Shown here one piece after another: positions 27,784 to 37,791 of a DNA stretch of 64,000 nucleotides (position 1 is the stretch's first letter; every line of letters begins with the position of its first letter). Made by a program: the position numbers and the translations under genes. The notes under the pieces were generated by a model that was not told the origin of the DNA, ran no database searches, and saw only the letters and a program-made list of their open reading frames with translations. The DNA is from Bordetella parapertussis (GTDB lineage: Bacteria; Pseudomonadota; Gammaproteobacteria; Burkholderiales; Burkholderiaceae_A): assembly GCA_945862985.1 (NCBI GenBank), contig CAMAZF010000010.1:1-64000 (forward strand). Direction: 5' to 3'.

Positions 27784-28218
27784 TCAGTCTTGAGACTCTT
27801 CCGCGGCTGCCGCAGCGGCAGGGGCGGCAGTTCCAACCGCCTCGATGAGGGCTCGCGTGCGGCGAGCAGGCAGCTTCTCGCGGATACGTGCCGACTTGCC
27901 CGAGCGATCGCGCAGGTAATAAAGCTTGGCGCGACGCACATCACCACGACGCTTCACTTCGATCTTGGCGATGAGGGGTGAGTAGGTCTGGAAGGTCCGC
28001 TCAACGCCTTCGCCCGCAGAGATCTTGCGAACGATGAAGGAGGAGTTCAGGCCGCGGTTGCGCTTGGCGATGACCACGCCCTCGTAGGCCTGGAGACGCT
28101 TTCGCGTTCCCTCCACCACGTTCACGCTGACCACCACGGTGTCACCGGGGGAGAATTCAGGAATCGTCTTGTTCAGGCGGGCAATTTCGTCTTGCTCGAT
28201 TTGGGCGATGATGTTCAT
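27784..28218 (-). CDS. rplS: 50S ribosomal protein L19
   Basis: Bridges the 30S-50S interface near helix 14. 144 aa beginning [22 protein letters not shown], with [25 protein letters not shown] and [12 protein letters not shown] recognisable. The core is the usual 115 residues, with an Ala-rich tail (PAAAAAAEE) of about 25 residues that other betaproteobacteria also vary in. Last gene of the rpsP-rimM-trmD-rplS operon. Confidence 0.98.
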   Translation of the reverse strand: MNIIAQIEQDEIARLNKTIPEFSPGDTVVVSVNVVEGTRKRLQAYEGVVIAKRNRGLNSSFIVRKISAGEGVERTFQTYSPLIAKIEVKRRGDVRRAKLYYLRDRSGKSARIREKLPARRTRALIEAVGTAAPAAAAAAEESQD

Positions 28219-28252
28219 GGCAAATCTGGTCTTTCTAACCTAGTCTGTGAAT

Positions 28253-28996
28253 CTATTTCGGAACCTGTTTCGTTACACGCCTTTGCTGGGCGATGTAGGC
28301 GTCATATAAGTCTGGCCTGCGCGCTCGAGTAAGCGATTGGGCTTGCTCAAGTCGCCAATCCGCTATTTTGCCATGATGTCCAGATAAAAGCACCTCTGGC
28401 ACCCGTTTTCCTTCGAAAACCTCTGGCCGGGTGTAGTGCGGATGATCCAGAAGCCCATGCATGAACGAGTCCTGCTCTGCGGATGCAGCATCTCCCAGCA
28501 CGCCGGGAAGCCTTCTCGCCAGGGCGTCAAGAACCGCCAAGGCAGGGATCTCGCCGCCCGACAGCACAAAGTCCCCAAGACTCAATTCTTCCGTGACGAA
28601 CTGGTCAACAAAGCGCTGATCGATGCCCTCGTAGCGACCGCAGACCAGAGTCATTTGCTGAGGCGCATCCTCCTCCAGCGCACGCTCGATCCAGGCCTGA
28701 TCGAGCCGGCGCCCTGCAGGCGAAAGCAAAACAACGGGCCCAATCGGCACCTGTTCGGCCAGGCAATGGTCATGCACCGCTCTCAGGGTATCGGCCAGCA
28801 CCGTGGGCATCATGACCATCCCGGGGCCGCCGCCATAGGGCCGATCGTCGACGGTCTGATGGACATCGTGGGTATGGCTGCGCGGACTCCATCGATGGAC
28901 CTGCATGCATTTCTGAGTAATGGCGCGGCTACACACCCCTGTTTCAAGCCACGGGTCAAAGAAACCCGGGAACAACGTGAGAAGGTCTATGCGCAC
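28253..28996 (-). CDS. trmD: tRNA (guanine37-N1)-methyltransferase TrmD
   Basis: SPOUT methyltransferase that makes m1G37 in tRNAs reading CNN codons and so prevents +1 frameshifts. 247 aa, starting at GTG 28994-28996 (VRIDLLTLFPGFFDP). The trefoil-knot motifs are LVCGRYEGIDQRFVDQ (about 112-127), the catalytic-Asp region DFVLSGGEIPAL, and the C-terminal RPEVFEGKRVPEVLLSGHH. It lies 3 bases after rimM, within the conserved ribosomal operon. Confidence 0.97.
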   Translation of the reverse strand: MRIDLLTLFPGFFDPWLETGVCSRAITQKCMQVHRWSPRSHTHDVHQTVDDRPYGGGPGMVMMPTVLADTLRAVHDHCLAEQVPIGPVVLLSPAGRRLDQAWIERALEEDAPQQMTLVCGRYEGIDQRFVDQFVTEELSLGDFVLSGGEIPALAVLDALARRLPGVLGDAASAEQDSFMHGLLDHPHYTRPEVFEGKRVPEVLLSGHHGKIADWRLEQAQSLTRARRPDLYDAYIAQQRRVTKQVPK

Positions 28997-28999
28997 GGG

Positions 29000-29629
29000 T
29001 TATTCAGTCCAGGACGGGTCCCAGTCCACTCGAATGACCCCACTGTCCAGATTCACCTCCAAGACATAGGCCTCTACGAAGGGGATCCAGTGAGAGCCAA
29101 CCACCAGCCAGTCGTGTACACCATTGGTTTCTAGATGGTCCACCGCGCCGAGCCGCTCGCCCTGTTGGTTCACAACCGACACGCCGACCAGATCGACCCA
29201 ATAGGCTTCGTCGTCTTGGGCCGCGGGCAGATCAGCACGATCGAGCCCCACTTGAGCGCCGTTGAGCTGTTCAGCCGCCTCGCGATGCTCAACCTGAAAG
29301 CACTGGAGCTTCAAGTCCTTGCCATGAGACTCCATCTGGTCCACCTTCAGCTGAAGCCACTGGCGAGCAGATCGTTTAAACCACAAACGCTCGGCCTCTA
29401 CGAGGCAAGAGGCCTCGACTCCATCGGGGTGAAGACTGCGCACGCGGAGACGCCCGTCGAGACCAAGAGGCCCAACGACAAGACCAAGCGGAGTGAAATG
29501 AGGGGGGCCGGAGGGCAAAAAGGGCAGCGGTGCTACCCGAGTCGGCTCTGGCGTCGGGTCTCCGAGTTTGGAGAGCCGACGCTCGAGCCCAAGGCGCTTA
29601 AGCCTGGGCGCTGGCACCCTGAGCCGCAA
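29000..29629 (-). CDS. rimM: 16S rRNA-processing protein RimM
   Basis: Assembly factor for the 30S head. It has an N-terminal RimM domain ([19 protein letters not shown], about residues 44-62) and a C-terminal PRC barrel ([21 protein letters not shown]...[23 protein letters not shown] in parts). No ATG is available. Candidate starts are TTG 29629 and GTG 29617, both inside rpsP, so the two genes overlap by 20-32 bases. About 40 extra residues precede the usual RimM start. Identity is firm from domains and operon; the start is uncertain. Confidence 0.9.
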   Translation of the reverse strand: MRLRVPAPRLKRLGLERRLSKLGDPTPEPTRVAPLPFLPSGPPHFTPLGLVVGPLGLDGRLRVRSLHPDGVEASCLVEAERLWFKRSARQWLQLKVDQMESHGKDLKLQCFQVEHREAAEQLNGAQVGLDRADLPAAQDDEAYWVDLVGVSVVNQQGERLGAVDHLETNGVHDWLVVGSHWIPFVEAYVLEVNLDSGVIRVDWDPSWTE

Positions 29630-29861
29630 ACGACTTCAGCAGCTCGGCCACGCGAGGGCTGAGCTGGGCGCCATGGCTGCGCCAGTATTCAATGCGATCA
29701 ACAGACAGGTTGAGTCGCACATCATTGCCGCGTGCAACCGGGTTGAAGTAACCCACGCGCTCAATGAAGCGACCATCACGCCGGCTGCGAGAATCGGCTG
29801 CAACGACGTGGTAAAAAGGGCGCTTGTGAGAGCCACCGCGGGCAAGTCGAATGACGACCAT
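29598..29861 (-). CDS. rpsP: 30S ribosomal protein S16
   Basis: Early-binding 30S protein. 87 aa from ATG 29859-29861 ([20 protein letters not shown]), with [15 protein letters not shown] and the C-terminal [17 protein letters not shown]. First gene of rpsP-rimM-trmD-rplS. The operon promoter should lie in the 66 bases between it and the divergent mltB, but I could not pin it. Confidence 0.98.
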   Translation of the reverse strand: MVVIRLARGGSHKRPFYHVVAADSRSRRDGRFIERVGYFNPVARGNDVRLNLSVDRIEYWRSHGAQLSPRVAELLKSFAAQGASAQA

Positions 29862-29927
29862 AATGAACGTTCCTTGGGCAATCGGTGAAAAGCCTTGAAT
29901 TCTATCAGTCGGCCCCATGATTGCAAC

Positions 29928-30986
29928 ATGAAAGACACACAAGCCCCACAAATCCGACGCAGGCTGATTCAAACAGGTCTGGGTCTGACCCTCGGCTTAG
30001 CCCTGACTCCGCAGGCGTGGGCCAAGGGGAAACGGGGCCTTCCAGACTGGCTTCGTCAGGATGCCTTCGACCAGTTCCTTGAACATGCCACCCAGTCGGG
30101 TGGTCTCCCGAGGACCTGGATTCTGCGTCAGTTTGACAAGGCCGAGCGCCAGGACAAGGCATTGGCTCTGGCCAACCCAGAGCCCAATCCCAACGCCCCC
30201 GCAAGGTCCCTGCGGCGACGCCTCGCAAGCAACCTCACCCCCAAGGTCATTGAAGACGGGCGCCAGTACCTGCGGTTGCATCAGGCCTCATTTCAAAAGG
30301 CTGAATCACGGTTTGGAGTCCCGAGCCACATCTTGTGTGCCATTCTGGGCATCGAGACTCGATATGGAAAAATTCTGGGCCGCTTCCCGGCCGTCGACAC
30401 GCTTGCGAGCCTTGGCTTTGCCTCTCCGCGTCGGCAGGACTACTTTCGATCAGAACTGCTTGCACTCCTCCAAATGGGACATCGAGGAGAGATCGCACTG
30501 GAGGGCCTTCGAGGATCTTTTGCTGGAGCCCTTGGGATCCCACAGTTCATGCCAAGCAACTGGGGACGTTTCGGGGAAGACCTCGACGGCAACGGGCGAC
30601 TCGACCTCGTGAGTAGCCCAGCAGACGCCATTGGATCTGTCGGGCGATTTCTGCATGCCCATGGCTGGATCAGCGGACAGCCCACCCACACCGTCCTGTC
30701 CGAGGCCCAACGATCGCTGGTGCTTGACCCGGCACTCAACAGTCGCTTCGTGACCCACGGGCTCAAGCCCCTCGATACCGTCGGGCTGCTCGGGGGCCTC
30801 GGACTCGTCACCCCAGATGCAGACTTTCCGCCCGATGCCCTCGCAAGCGTGGTGATGCTTCCCGAGGTCGACAACGAGGGACCAGCATGGATGGCCGGGC
30901 AGAACTTCTTCTCGATCTGCCAGTACAACCGGAGCTATCTCTACGCCGCCTCGGTCATCCTGCTCGGACAGGCCCTACAAAGCTGA
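29928..30986 (+). CDS. mltB: MltB-type lytic murein transglycosylase
   Basis: Cleaves peptidoglycan glycan strands with formation of 1,6-anhydromuramic ends. 352 aa from ATG 29928. The N-terminus [20 protein letters not shown] then PQAWA is a signal peptide with an R-R-x-hydrophobic pattern that could be Tat-type, and no lipobox, unlike E. coli MltB. The catalytic Glu is in LGIETRYGK (about 147); family motifs [15 protein letters not shown] and the EF-hand-like [10 protein letters not shown] follow. No C-terminal binding domain. The gene ends 32 bases inside the 3' end of the facing NUDIX gene. Confidence 0.9.
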   Translation: MKDTQAPQIRRRLIQTGLGLTLGLALTPQAWAKGKRGLPDWLRQDAFDQFLEHATQSGGLPRTWILRQFDKAERQDKALALANPEPNPNAPARSLRRRLASNLTPKVIEDGRQYLRLHQASFQKAESRFGVPSHILCAILGIETRYGKILGRFPAVDTLASLGFASPRRQDYFRSELLALLQMGHRGEIALEGLRGSFAGALGIPQFMPSNWGRFGEDLDGNGRLDLVSSPADAIGSVGRFLHAHGWISGQPTHTVLSEAQRSLVLDPALNSRFVTHGLKPLDTVGLLGGLGLVTPDADFPPDALASVVMLPEVDNEGPAWMAGQNFFSICQYNRSYLYAASVILLGQALQS

Positions 30987-31782
30987 GGGTGGCCACTGCA
31001 GCCTCGTGGTTGAAGTGCCCAGCCGACCAGGCATCCGCAATCTCATCCGAGCTGAGCTGAATAAACGCCTCCACCTCCCCGTCAATGGGCCTTGGCTCTA
31101 GGCCCTTTGGCGCTCTGAGGCCATAAGCCCAGACACGTTCGATCAGCAGCCCCTGCGGCAGCTTGCGAAACACCCGCACCAGTCCGAGCTGATGCGCACC
31201 TGCGGTCAAATCAACAGAGAGCCCCGCCTCCTCACCAGCCTCGCGAAAGAGGGCCATGACTGGGGGCTCGCCGGCGGTGAGACCACCCGCCACGCATGCA
31301 TCGAGCAAGCCAGGATCTACGGCCTTGCTCTGTGCCCTGCGGCCCACCCACCAGGACCGATCGGAGGCTTGGAGATTGAGCTGGACGGACTCGGACATCA
31401 GCCCAAGGGTGCGAAACAGGCTACGCTCCAGAGACAGCGCTGGGTCCGTCGCACGCAGGCCCTGCGGCCCAATCAGCCCGAATCGTTCATCGCGCCATCC
31501 ACGCCCCTCGAGCACCGCCCGCAGCCGCTTCTCGAGCTCGGGAAGCGCCTGCAGGGGAACACAAGCTCCGAACGAGCGAAGGACTTCAACGGCCGGTCCT
31601 GGGGCAGCGAGCCCCATCGCCCAGGGGTCTCCGGTGTGATTCGAGACCCACCAAGGAAAGTAGCCTTGATCGATCAATTCGCCTGGATGCATCCAGGCGC
31701 CAAATGAGTGCTCACTCCAGCACTCTCCAGGAATCAGCGCAGGCCATGCGATGATCGCGTCTCTATGCTTCGCCTGATTCAT
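30955..31782 (-). CDS. NUDIX hydrolase with N-terminal DUF4743-like domain
   Basis: A 275-aa two-domain protein. The first about 130 residues resemble the DUF4743 domain that precedes the NUDIX fold in Tnr3-like proteins. The NUDIX box is perfect: GGLTAGE, then seven residues, REAGEEAGL (about residues 171-193). Relatives act on oxidised thiamine diphosphates, but the substrate here is unknown. ATG 31782 and ATG 31794 are both possible starts; AAGGAG is adjacent but badly spaced for either. The 5' end overlaps the divergent nuclease gene by about 18 bases. Confidence 0.8.
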   Translation of the reverse strand: MNQAKHRDAIIAWPALIPGECWSEHSFGAWMHPGELIDQGYFPWWVSNHTGDPWAMGLAAPGPAVEVLRSFGACVPLQALPELEKRLRAVLEGRGWRDERFGLIGPQGLRATDPALSLERSLFRTLGLMSESVQLNLQASDRSWWVGRRAQSKAVDPGLLDACVAGGLTAGEPPVMALFREAGEEAGLSVDLTAGAHQLGLVRVFRKLPQGLLIERVWAYGLRAPKGLEPRPIDGEVEAFIQLSSDEIADAWSAGHFNHEAAVATLSFVGPVRAG

Positions 31783-32298
31783 CGGTTCTCTCATCTCCTT
31801 GCCGCTCTGCTGTCCAGCGCATGTTTGTTTGCGTCTGGCCCGTCATGGGCCTTCGAACGTGGCGCAGAGATCACCCCACTCACGCTGGTTCGCGCGTTCG
31901 ATGGTGATTCTATGGTGCTTCGCCACCCAGAACGCGGGGTGATCAAGGCGCGCCTCGCGGGCATCGATGCGCCGGAGAAAGCACAACCCTTCGGCGTTGA
32001 CGCGCGCAAAAGACTCGAAGCCATTCTCGCCTCCGGTCGTGTCTCAGCCAAAGCGCTCAAGCTCGATGGTTTTGGGCGTTGGATCGTCACCGTGGAGGTC
32101 GATGGCCAAGACCTGGGGGAGACGCTCATCCGCGAGGGCCTCGCGTGGTACTTCCGAAAATATGAACGGGATCTACCCAAAGCACTCAGGCCGCGATACG
32201 AGGCTGCAGAAACACAAGCCAGGAAAAGCAACAAAGGGCTCTGGGTCCATGAGGATCCATTGGCCCCTTGGGCCTACCGTCAGAAGCGTTCGCGCTGA
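31765..32298 (+). CDS. Secreted thermonuclease-like (SNase) endonuclease
   Basis: A 177-aa protein from ATG 31765 with a signal peptide (MLRLIHRFSHLLAALLSSA... ending SWA, about residue 29). The staphylococcal-nuclease fold is clear: VRAFDGDSMVL (metal Asp), RLAGIDAPEKAQPFG (catalytic Arg and Asp), LGETLIREGLAWYFRKY and the end RKSNKGLWVHEDPLAPW. It should cut DNA and RNA in the periplasm or outside. Its 5' end overlaps the divergent NUDIX gene and its 3' end overlaps rlmB by 19 bases. Confidence 0.9.
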   Translation: MLRLIHRFSHLLAALLSSACLFASGPSWAFERGAEITPLTLVRAFDGDSMVLRHPERGVIKARLAGIDAPEKAQPFGVDARKRLEAILASGRVSAKALKLDGFGRWIVTVEVDGQDLGETLIREGLAWYFRKYERDLPKALRPRYEAAETQARKSNKGLWVHEDPLAPWAYRQKRSR

Positions 32299-33038
32299 CG
32301 CAAAGCCTCGTAGCAGGCGACCGCACACGCCACGGAGACATTCAAGCTCTCCACCTGACCCTGAAGGGGAAGTTTGATTAAGCCATCGCACTGCTCTCGA
32401 ACCAGGCGCCTGAGACCCTCGCCCTCAGCTCCCAGGGCCAACGCGAGAGGGCCAGTGAGATCAGATTGATAGATGGAGTCCTTGGCTTCTCCGGCCAGTC
32501 CCAGCACTCGGTACCCCTCATCTTGAAGCCGCTCAATCGCACGCGTGAGATTGGTGACCTGCAGATAAGGCACCGATTCAGATGCACCGGCCGACACTCT
32601 TCGCGCCACATCACTCAAGGGTGCTGAGCGATCCTTGGGCGCGATCACAGCAGAGACGCCGGCGCCGTCTGCTGCGCGGAGCACGGCGCCCAGGTTGTGT
32701 GGATCCGTGACCCCATCGAGCAAGACCAGCAGGGGCGGACGAGCGGATGATTGAAGTGACTCCAGGAGGCTCTCGAGGTCGGTGGGCTGTGCCGTCTGTT
32801 CCGCCAGAGCGAGGATGCCCTGGTGTCTCTCGCCCTTTGCCTCCTGGTCCAGGCGACCAGCATCCACCGACTGTGCTGAAACCCCTGCCAATGCCAAGGC
32901 CTCCAACAAGGCCTTGAGCCTGGCATCACGACGATCAGCCACATAAAGGACGCGCCGAAGCGTGTGAGGAGCTGCCTTCAGCCGAGCCCTGACGGCATGG
33001 AATCCGAGCAGGACCGCCTCTTTCTCACGGCCTCTCAA
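32280..33038 (-). CDS. rlmB: 23S rRNA (guanosine2251-2'-O)-methyltransferase RlmB
   Basis: SPOUT 2'-O-methyltransferase for G2251 in the 23S P-loop. The 252-aa product has an N-terminal substrate-binding domain (LLGFHAVRARLKAAPHTLRRV). The knot motifs are LDGVTDPHNLGAVLRAADGAG, LALGAEGEGLRRLV and LPLQGQVESLNVSVACAV. The start is TTG 33036-33038, overlapping the rnr stop as TTGA, so translation probably follows rnr by reinitiation. rnr-rlmB is a widespread pair. Confidence 0.96.
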   Translation of the reverse strand: MRGREKEAVLLGFHAVRARLKAAPHTLRRVLYVADRRDARLKALLEALALAGVSAQSVDAGRLDQEAKGERHQGILALAEQTAQPTDLESLLESLQSSARPPLLVLLDGVTDPHNLGAVLRAADGAGVSAVIAPKDRSAPLSDVARRVSAGASESVPYLQVTNLTRAIERLQDEGYRVLGLAGEAKDSIYQSDLTGPLALALGAEGEGLRRLVREQCDGLIKLPLQGQVESLNVSVACAVACYEALRQRERF

Positions 33039-35290
33039 GCGCGACGCTTTCTCCGAGCCTTGCTGCGCCCCTTAGACGCAGAGGGGCTCGCGTGTCCCGT
33101 CTTGCTGGGTGACGTCTTTGCCGGCGAGGACTTGCTCGCCGAGGTAGACCCCCTCTGGGGAGCCTTGCGTGAGCGCTTGGGGGGAAAGTCATCTTCTTGT
33201 GGCTCCAACACCAGAGCGTCAAGCTCTTCTGGTCCGGGACCCTTGCCCTTCTTGACAGGACGAACCTGGGAGGGCACCAAGCGAAACTCAATCCGTCGGG
33301 CATCGAGGTCAACCCGAGAGACCTGCACGGTCAGAGCATCGTAAAGCCGGAACCTCCGGCCGGTGCGCTCGCCGCGCAGCTCGTGAACCACCTCATTGTG
33401 TTGAAAATACTCTGCGCCAAGCTCTGAGATGTGGATCATGCCCTCGACATATAGGGCATCGAGCGTAACGAAAATGCCAAAGGACGCAATGCCCGTGATG
33501 GTGCCACTCAGCTGCTCTCCCACCCGACCCTTCATAAACTGGCACTTGAGCCAGGCCTCCACATCGCGTGACGCCTCATCAGCCCGCCGCTCCGCTGCCG
33601 AGCAATGGTCCCCCACCACACGCCAGCGTTCGATCGAGGTGGACTTCTGACCTGGCACCACATCCCCATAGGGCGGCTCGTAACGCTTACTGGCCAAGAT
33701 GGACTTGATGACCCGATGAACCATCAGATCTGGGTAGCGGCGAATGGGAGAGGTGAAATGGGTATAGGCAGGATAGGCCAAGCCGAAATGCCCTGCGTTG
33801 TCTGGGCTATAAATGGCCTGCTGCATAGACCGCAGCAACAGGGTTTGCAGGAGGCGAGCATCGGGGCGCTGCTTGATCTCTCGCGAGAGCCGCGCGTAGT
33901 CCACCGGCTGGGGGTCCTCTCCTCCGCCGAGACGAAGGCCTTGAAGCTTGAGAAAATCTCGAAGCGACTTCAGGCGCTCGGGCGTGGGGCCCTCGTGCAC
34001 CCGAAACAGTCCCTCACGCTTGCTTCGAATCAGAAAGTCGGCCGCGCAGGTGTTGGCCACCAGCATGCATTCTTCAATCAGGCGGTGGGCATCGTTTCGG
34101 TGCCGAGGCTCGATGCTGGCAATACGCCCCTGCTCGTCCGTGCGAATGAACGTCTCGACGGTCTCGAGGTCGATGGCGCCACGAGCTTCACGCTGAGAGA
34201 GCAGCACGCGAAAGACTGCCTCCAGGGTTTCAAGGACTGAGAATCTGGGACCCAGCACACGAGCAGCGGGGCCGATCGGGTTTGAAAGGGCCTCCCAGGC
34301 CTGGGTGTACGTGAGGCGAGCGGAAGACTCAATGACGGCGTCATAGAACTGGTAGGCCTTCACGTTGCCGTCAGGCGACACGATCATGTCGCAGACCAGT
34401 GCCAGACGTTCAACCTGAGGGTTGAGTGAGCAGAGCCCATTGGAGAGCTTCTCGGGCAGCATGGGCAGTACGCGTCGAGGGAAATACACCGATGTCGCCC
34501 GCTCAAAAGCATCACGGTCTAGCGCGTCTCCACTCTTCACATAGTGGCTCACATCTGCAATCGCAACCAATAAGCGCCACCCTCGCTTGCCCTCTGACAC
34601 CGCATAAACCGCATCATCGAAGTCACGCGCGTCTTCACCGTCGATGGTCATGAATGGAAGGTCGCGCAGGTCGATTCGACCTTTCACATCTGTGGTGCGA
34701 ACCGCCTCAGGCAACTTCTTGGTGAGGGCCTCTGCCTCTGGTGAGAACCGATGCGGGACGTCGAACTTACGGACCGCAATCTCAACCTCCATACCTGGGT
34801 CGTCGAGTGAGCCCAGCACTTCGACCACCCGCCCAATCGGAGGGGTATAGCGAGTGGGGGGATCAATGATCTGCACCATGACCACCTGCCCGGGCTGCGC
34901 CCCTCCCGTGTCTCCAGGGCTCACAATGATGTCGTGCTTGATGCGCTGATCTTCGGGTACGACCAGGATGATGCCGCGCTCATGGACCAACCGGCCAACC
35001 AGTCGGTCCACGGTGTGTTCAAGCACCTCGACGATGGTGGCTTCTGGGCGCCCTTTGCGATCTTGTCCCGTGACCCGAGCAATGACTCGATCGCCATGCA
35101 TGGCCTTGAGCATTTCGCGCGGTGAGACGAACACGTCGTCACCACCTGCATCAGGCCTGATGAAGCCAAAACCATCGCGATGACCCATCAGTTTGCCGGT
35201 GAACTGCAGGTCTTCTCCTGCCTCGGCCGATGGAGAAACCGCCTTATCGGCGTCTGAAGAGTGGGCCGCAGCGCGGCGGGGTTTTGACAA
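33035..35290 (-). CDS. rnr: Ribonuclease R
   Basis: Processive 3'-5' exoribonuclease that degrades structured RNA. 751 aa if it starts at TTG 35288-35290 (LSKPRRAAAHSSD); frames further upstream run through tRNA-Leu and are not coding. It has cold-shock domains (GHRDGFGFIRPD about 36-47), the RNB catalytic centre TIDGEDARDFDDAVYA with its Asp cluster, an S1 domain near the end (GTITGIASFGIFVTLDALYVEGMIH in two parts) and a basic Lys/Ser/Arg tail. The start codon overlaps the -35 of the divergent tRNA-Leu promoter. purA lies upstream on the same strand. Confidence 0.94.
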   Translation of the reverse strand: MSKPRRAAAHSSDADKAVSPSAEAGEDLQFTGKLMGHRDGFGFIRPDAGGDDVFVSPREMLKAMHGDRVIARVTGQDRKGRPEATIVEVLEHTVDRLVGRLVHERGIILVVPEDQRIKHDIIVSPGDTGGAQPGQVVMVQIIDPPTRYTPPIGRVVEVLGSLDDPGMEVEIAVRKFDVPHRFSPEAEALTKKLPEAVRTTDVKGRIDLRDLPFMTIDGEDARDFDDAVYAVSEGKRGWRLLVAIADVSHYVKSGDALDRDAFERATSVYFPRRVLPMLPEKLSNGLCSLNPQVERLALVCDMIVSPDGNVKAYQFYDAVIESSARLTYTQAWEALSNPIGPAARVLGPRFSVLETLEAVFRVLLSQREARGAIDLETVETFIRTDEQGRIASIEPRHRNDAHRLIEECMLVANTCAADFLIRSKREGLFRVHEGPTPERLKSLRDFLKLQGLRLGGGEDPQPVDYARLSREIKQRPDARLLQTLLLRSMQQAIYSPDNAGHFGLAYPAYTHFTSPIRRYPDLMVHRVIKSILASKRYEPPYGDVVPGQKSTSIERWRVVGDHCSAAERRADEASRDVEAWLKCQFMKGRVGEQLSGTITGIASFGIFVTLDALYVEGMIHISELGAEYFQHNEVVHELRGERTGRRFRLYDALTVQVSRVDLDARRIEFRLVPSQVRPVKKGKGPGPEELDALVLEPQEDDFPPKRSRKAPQRGSTSASKSSPAKTSPSKTGHASPSASKGRSKARRKRRA

Positions 35291-35311
35291 TTTGAATAAT
35301 CTCGTTAAAGT
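35284..35311 (+). promoter_or_regulatory. tRNA-Leu promoter
   Basis: TTGACA (35284-35289), 16-base spacer, TAAAGT (35306-35311), followed by a GC-rich discriminator (AGCGGG). The predicted transcription start is about 10 bases before the mature tRNA. The -35 overlaps the first codon of rnr on the other strand, so the two genes share control space. Confidence 0.7.
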
Positions 35312-35327
35312 AGCGGGCTTGCTGTAG

Positions 35328-35414
35328 GCCCAGATGGCGGAATTGGTAGACGCACTAGGTTCAGGTCCTAGCGGTGGCAACACTGTGGAGGTTCGAGTCC
35401 TCTTCTGGGCACCA
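35328..35414 (+). tRNA. tRNA-Leu (anticodon CAG)
   Basis: 87-nt class II tRNA. The acceptor GCCCAGA pairs with TCTGGGC; CCA is encoded (35412-35414). The anticodon stem is CTAGG / CCTAG with loop TTCAGGT, anticodon CAG, decoding CUG. There is a variable arm (CGGTGGCAACACTGTG) and T arm GAGGTTCGAGTCCTC. It lies on the plus strand between purA and rnr, which are both on the minus strand. Confidence 0.97.
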
Positions 35415-35431
35415 TCCCCCCCTTCCCTCTT

Positions 35432-36778
<1,347 letters not shown>

Positions 36779-37762
36779 TTATTCTGAAAGACTGGCCAGT
36801 GCACGCAGCTCTAGGCTAAAACCGGTCGCGGGTCGAGCCCGCCCGAAAGATTCACCCATGCCGTCGTATCGCCCCCCGCGAACCAATGCATCGGGATGCC
36901 CATCCACATAGACGGAGAACATGAGTCCGTTGTGATAGCGCCAGCCTTGAAGGTCTGCCAGATCGACCGTCAGCTGACACCGAGGATGTTCTGTGAAGAC
37001 TGCTGAGCGCGTGACCGCCTCGAGGCGATCGAGGCTGGCTCGAATCGCGTCGCAGCCCGGGAGAACCCGTCGAGCGCGCGCAAGCACCCCGTCTGAACCT
37101 TCAGGGGGGCCATAGAGGTCGAGAAGTGCCGAGAGGACCTCGAGCGCTGACGCATCGAGCGCTTTGCAAGCCGACTTCAGGCCAACAGGGTCTTTCGCCG
37201 CAAGGGCCTGGGTGACCTCCTGCTCGTTCGCCGCCAAACCAGGGACCTGGGCCTTGATGGCTGAGAGGATGGAACGATCAGACAGGTTTAAGTGAACCTT
37301 CTGCAGCCCAGCGAGGCTGAGTGACTCGAGCGCAAGAGATTGAATTTCAAGGTCTGCCTCCAGACCGGCCTCTCCGAAGAGTTCGCAGCCGACTTGGAAG
37401 GGCTCTCGACTAGATGCCACCCCTGAAGGGAATGCATGGACCGCCGAGGCAGCGTAGCAGAGGCGATTCACCCCCTTGCCATCCATCAGGTGAGCGTCAA
37501 CCCGAACGGCCTGCGGGGTGAGATCGGGCCGAATGCTCAGCAGGCGACCGGAGGTGGGGTCTGTGATCTTGAAGCTACGGCGCTCGAGGTCCTCAGCGCC
37601 CTGGACCCGAAGCGACTCCACATACTCCAGCAATGGCGGGATGAAATACTGGTAGCCGCGAGTCGCGTAATGATCAAGGAGTACCCGCCTGAGGCGCTCT
37701 AGGCGGAGCGCCTCATTGGGCAGGACATCGGAGATGTGATCGGGAAGGAGCCAGGTGGGCAT
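36779..37762 (-). CDS. hisZ: ATP phosphoribosyltransferase regulatory subunit HisZ (C-terminally short)
   Basis: Histidyl-tRNA-synthetase-like protein that forms the active hetero-octamer with short-form HisG in the first step of histidine synthesis. The 327-aa product begins MPTWLLPDHISDVLPNEA and has class II motifs LSIRPDLTPQAVRVDAH and VRGGRYDGMGESFGRARPATGFSLEL. Typical betaproteobacterial HisZ continues for about 50 more residues after this point; here a stop follows within 10 residues. The core fold seems complete, so it may still work. It lies between hflC and purA, its usual place. Confidence 0.93.
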   Translation of the reverse strand: MPTWLLPDHISDVLPNEALRLERLRRVLLDHYATRGYQYFIPPLLEYVESLRVQGAEDLERRSFKITDPTSGRLLSIRPDLTPQAVRVDAHLMDGKGVNRLCYAASAVHAFPSGVASSREPFQVGCELFGEAGLEADLEIQSLALESLSLAGLQKVHLNLSDRSILSAIKAQVPGLAANEQEVTQALAAKDPVGLKSACKALDASALEVLSALLDLYGPPEGSDGVLARARRVLPGCDAIRASLDRLEAVTRSAVFTEHPRCQLTVDLADLQGWRYHNGLMFSVYVDGHPDALVRGGRYDGMGESFGRARPATGFSLELRALASLSE

Positions 37763-37791
37763 GGCTCCATTATCGCCTGGATTTGGACGAC

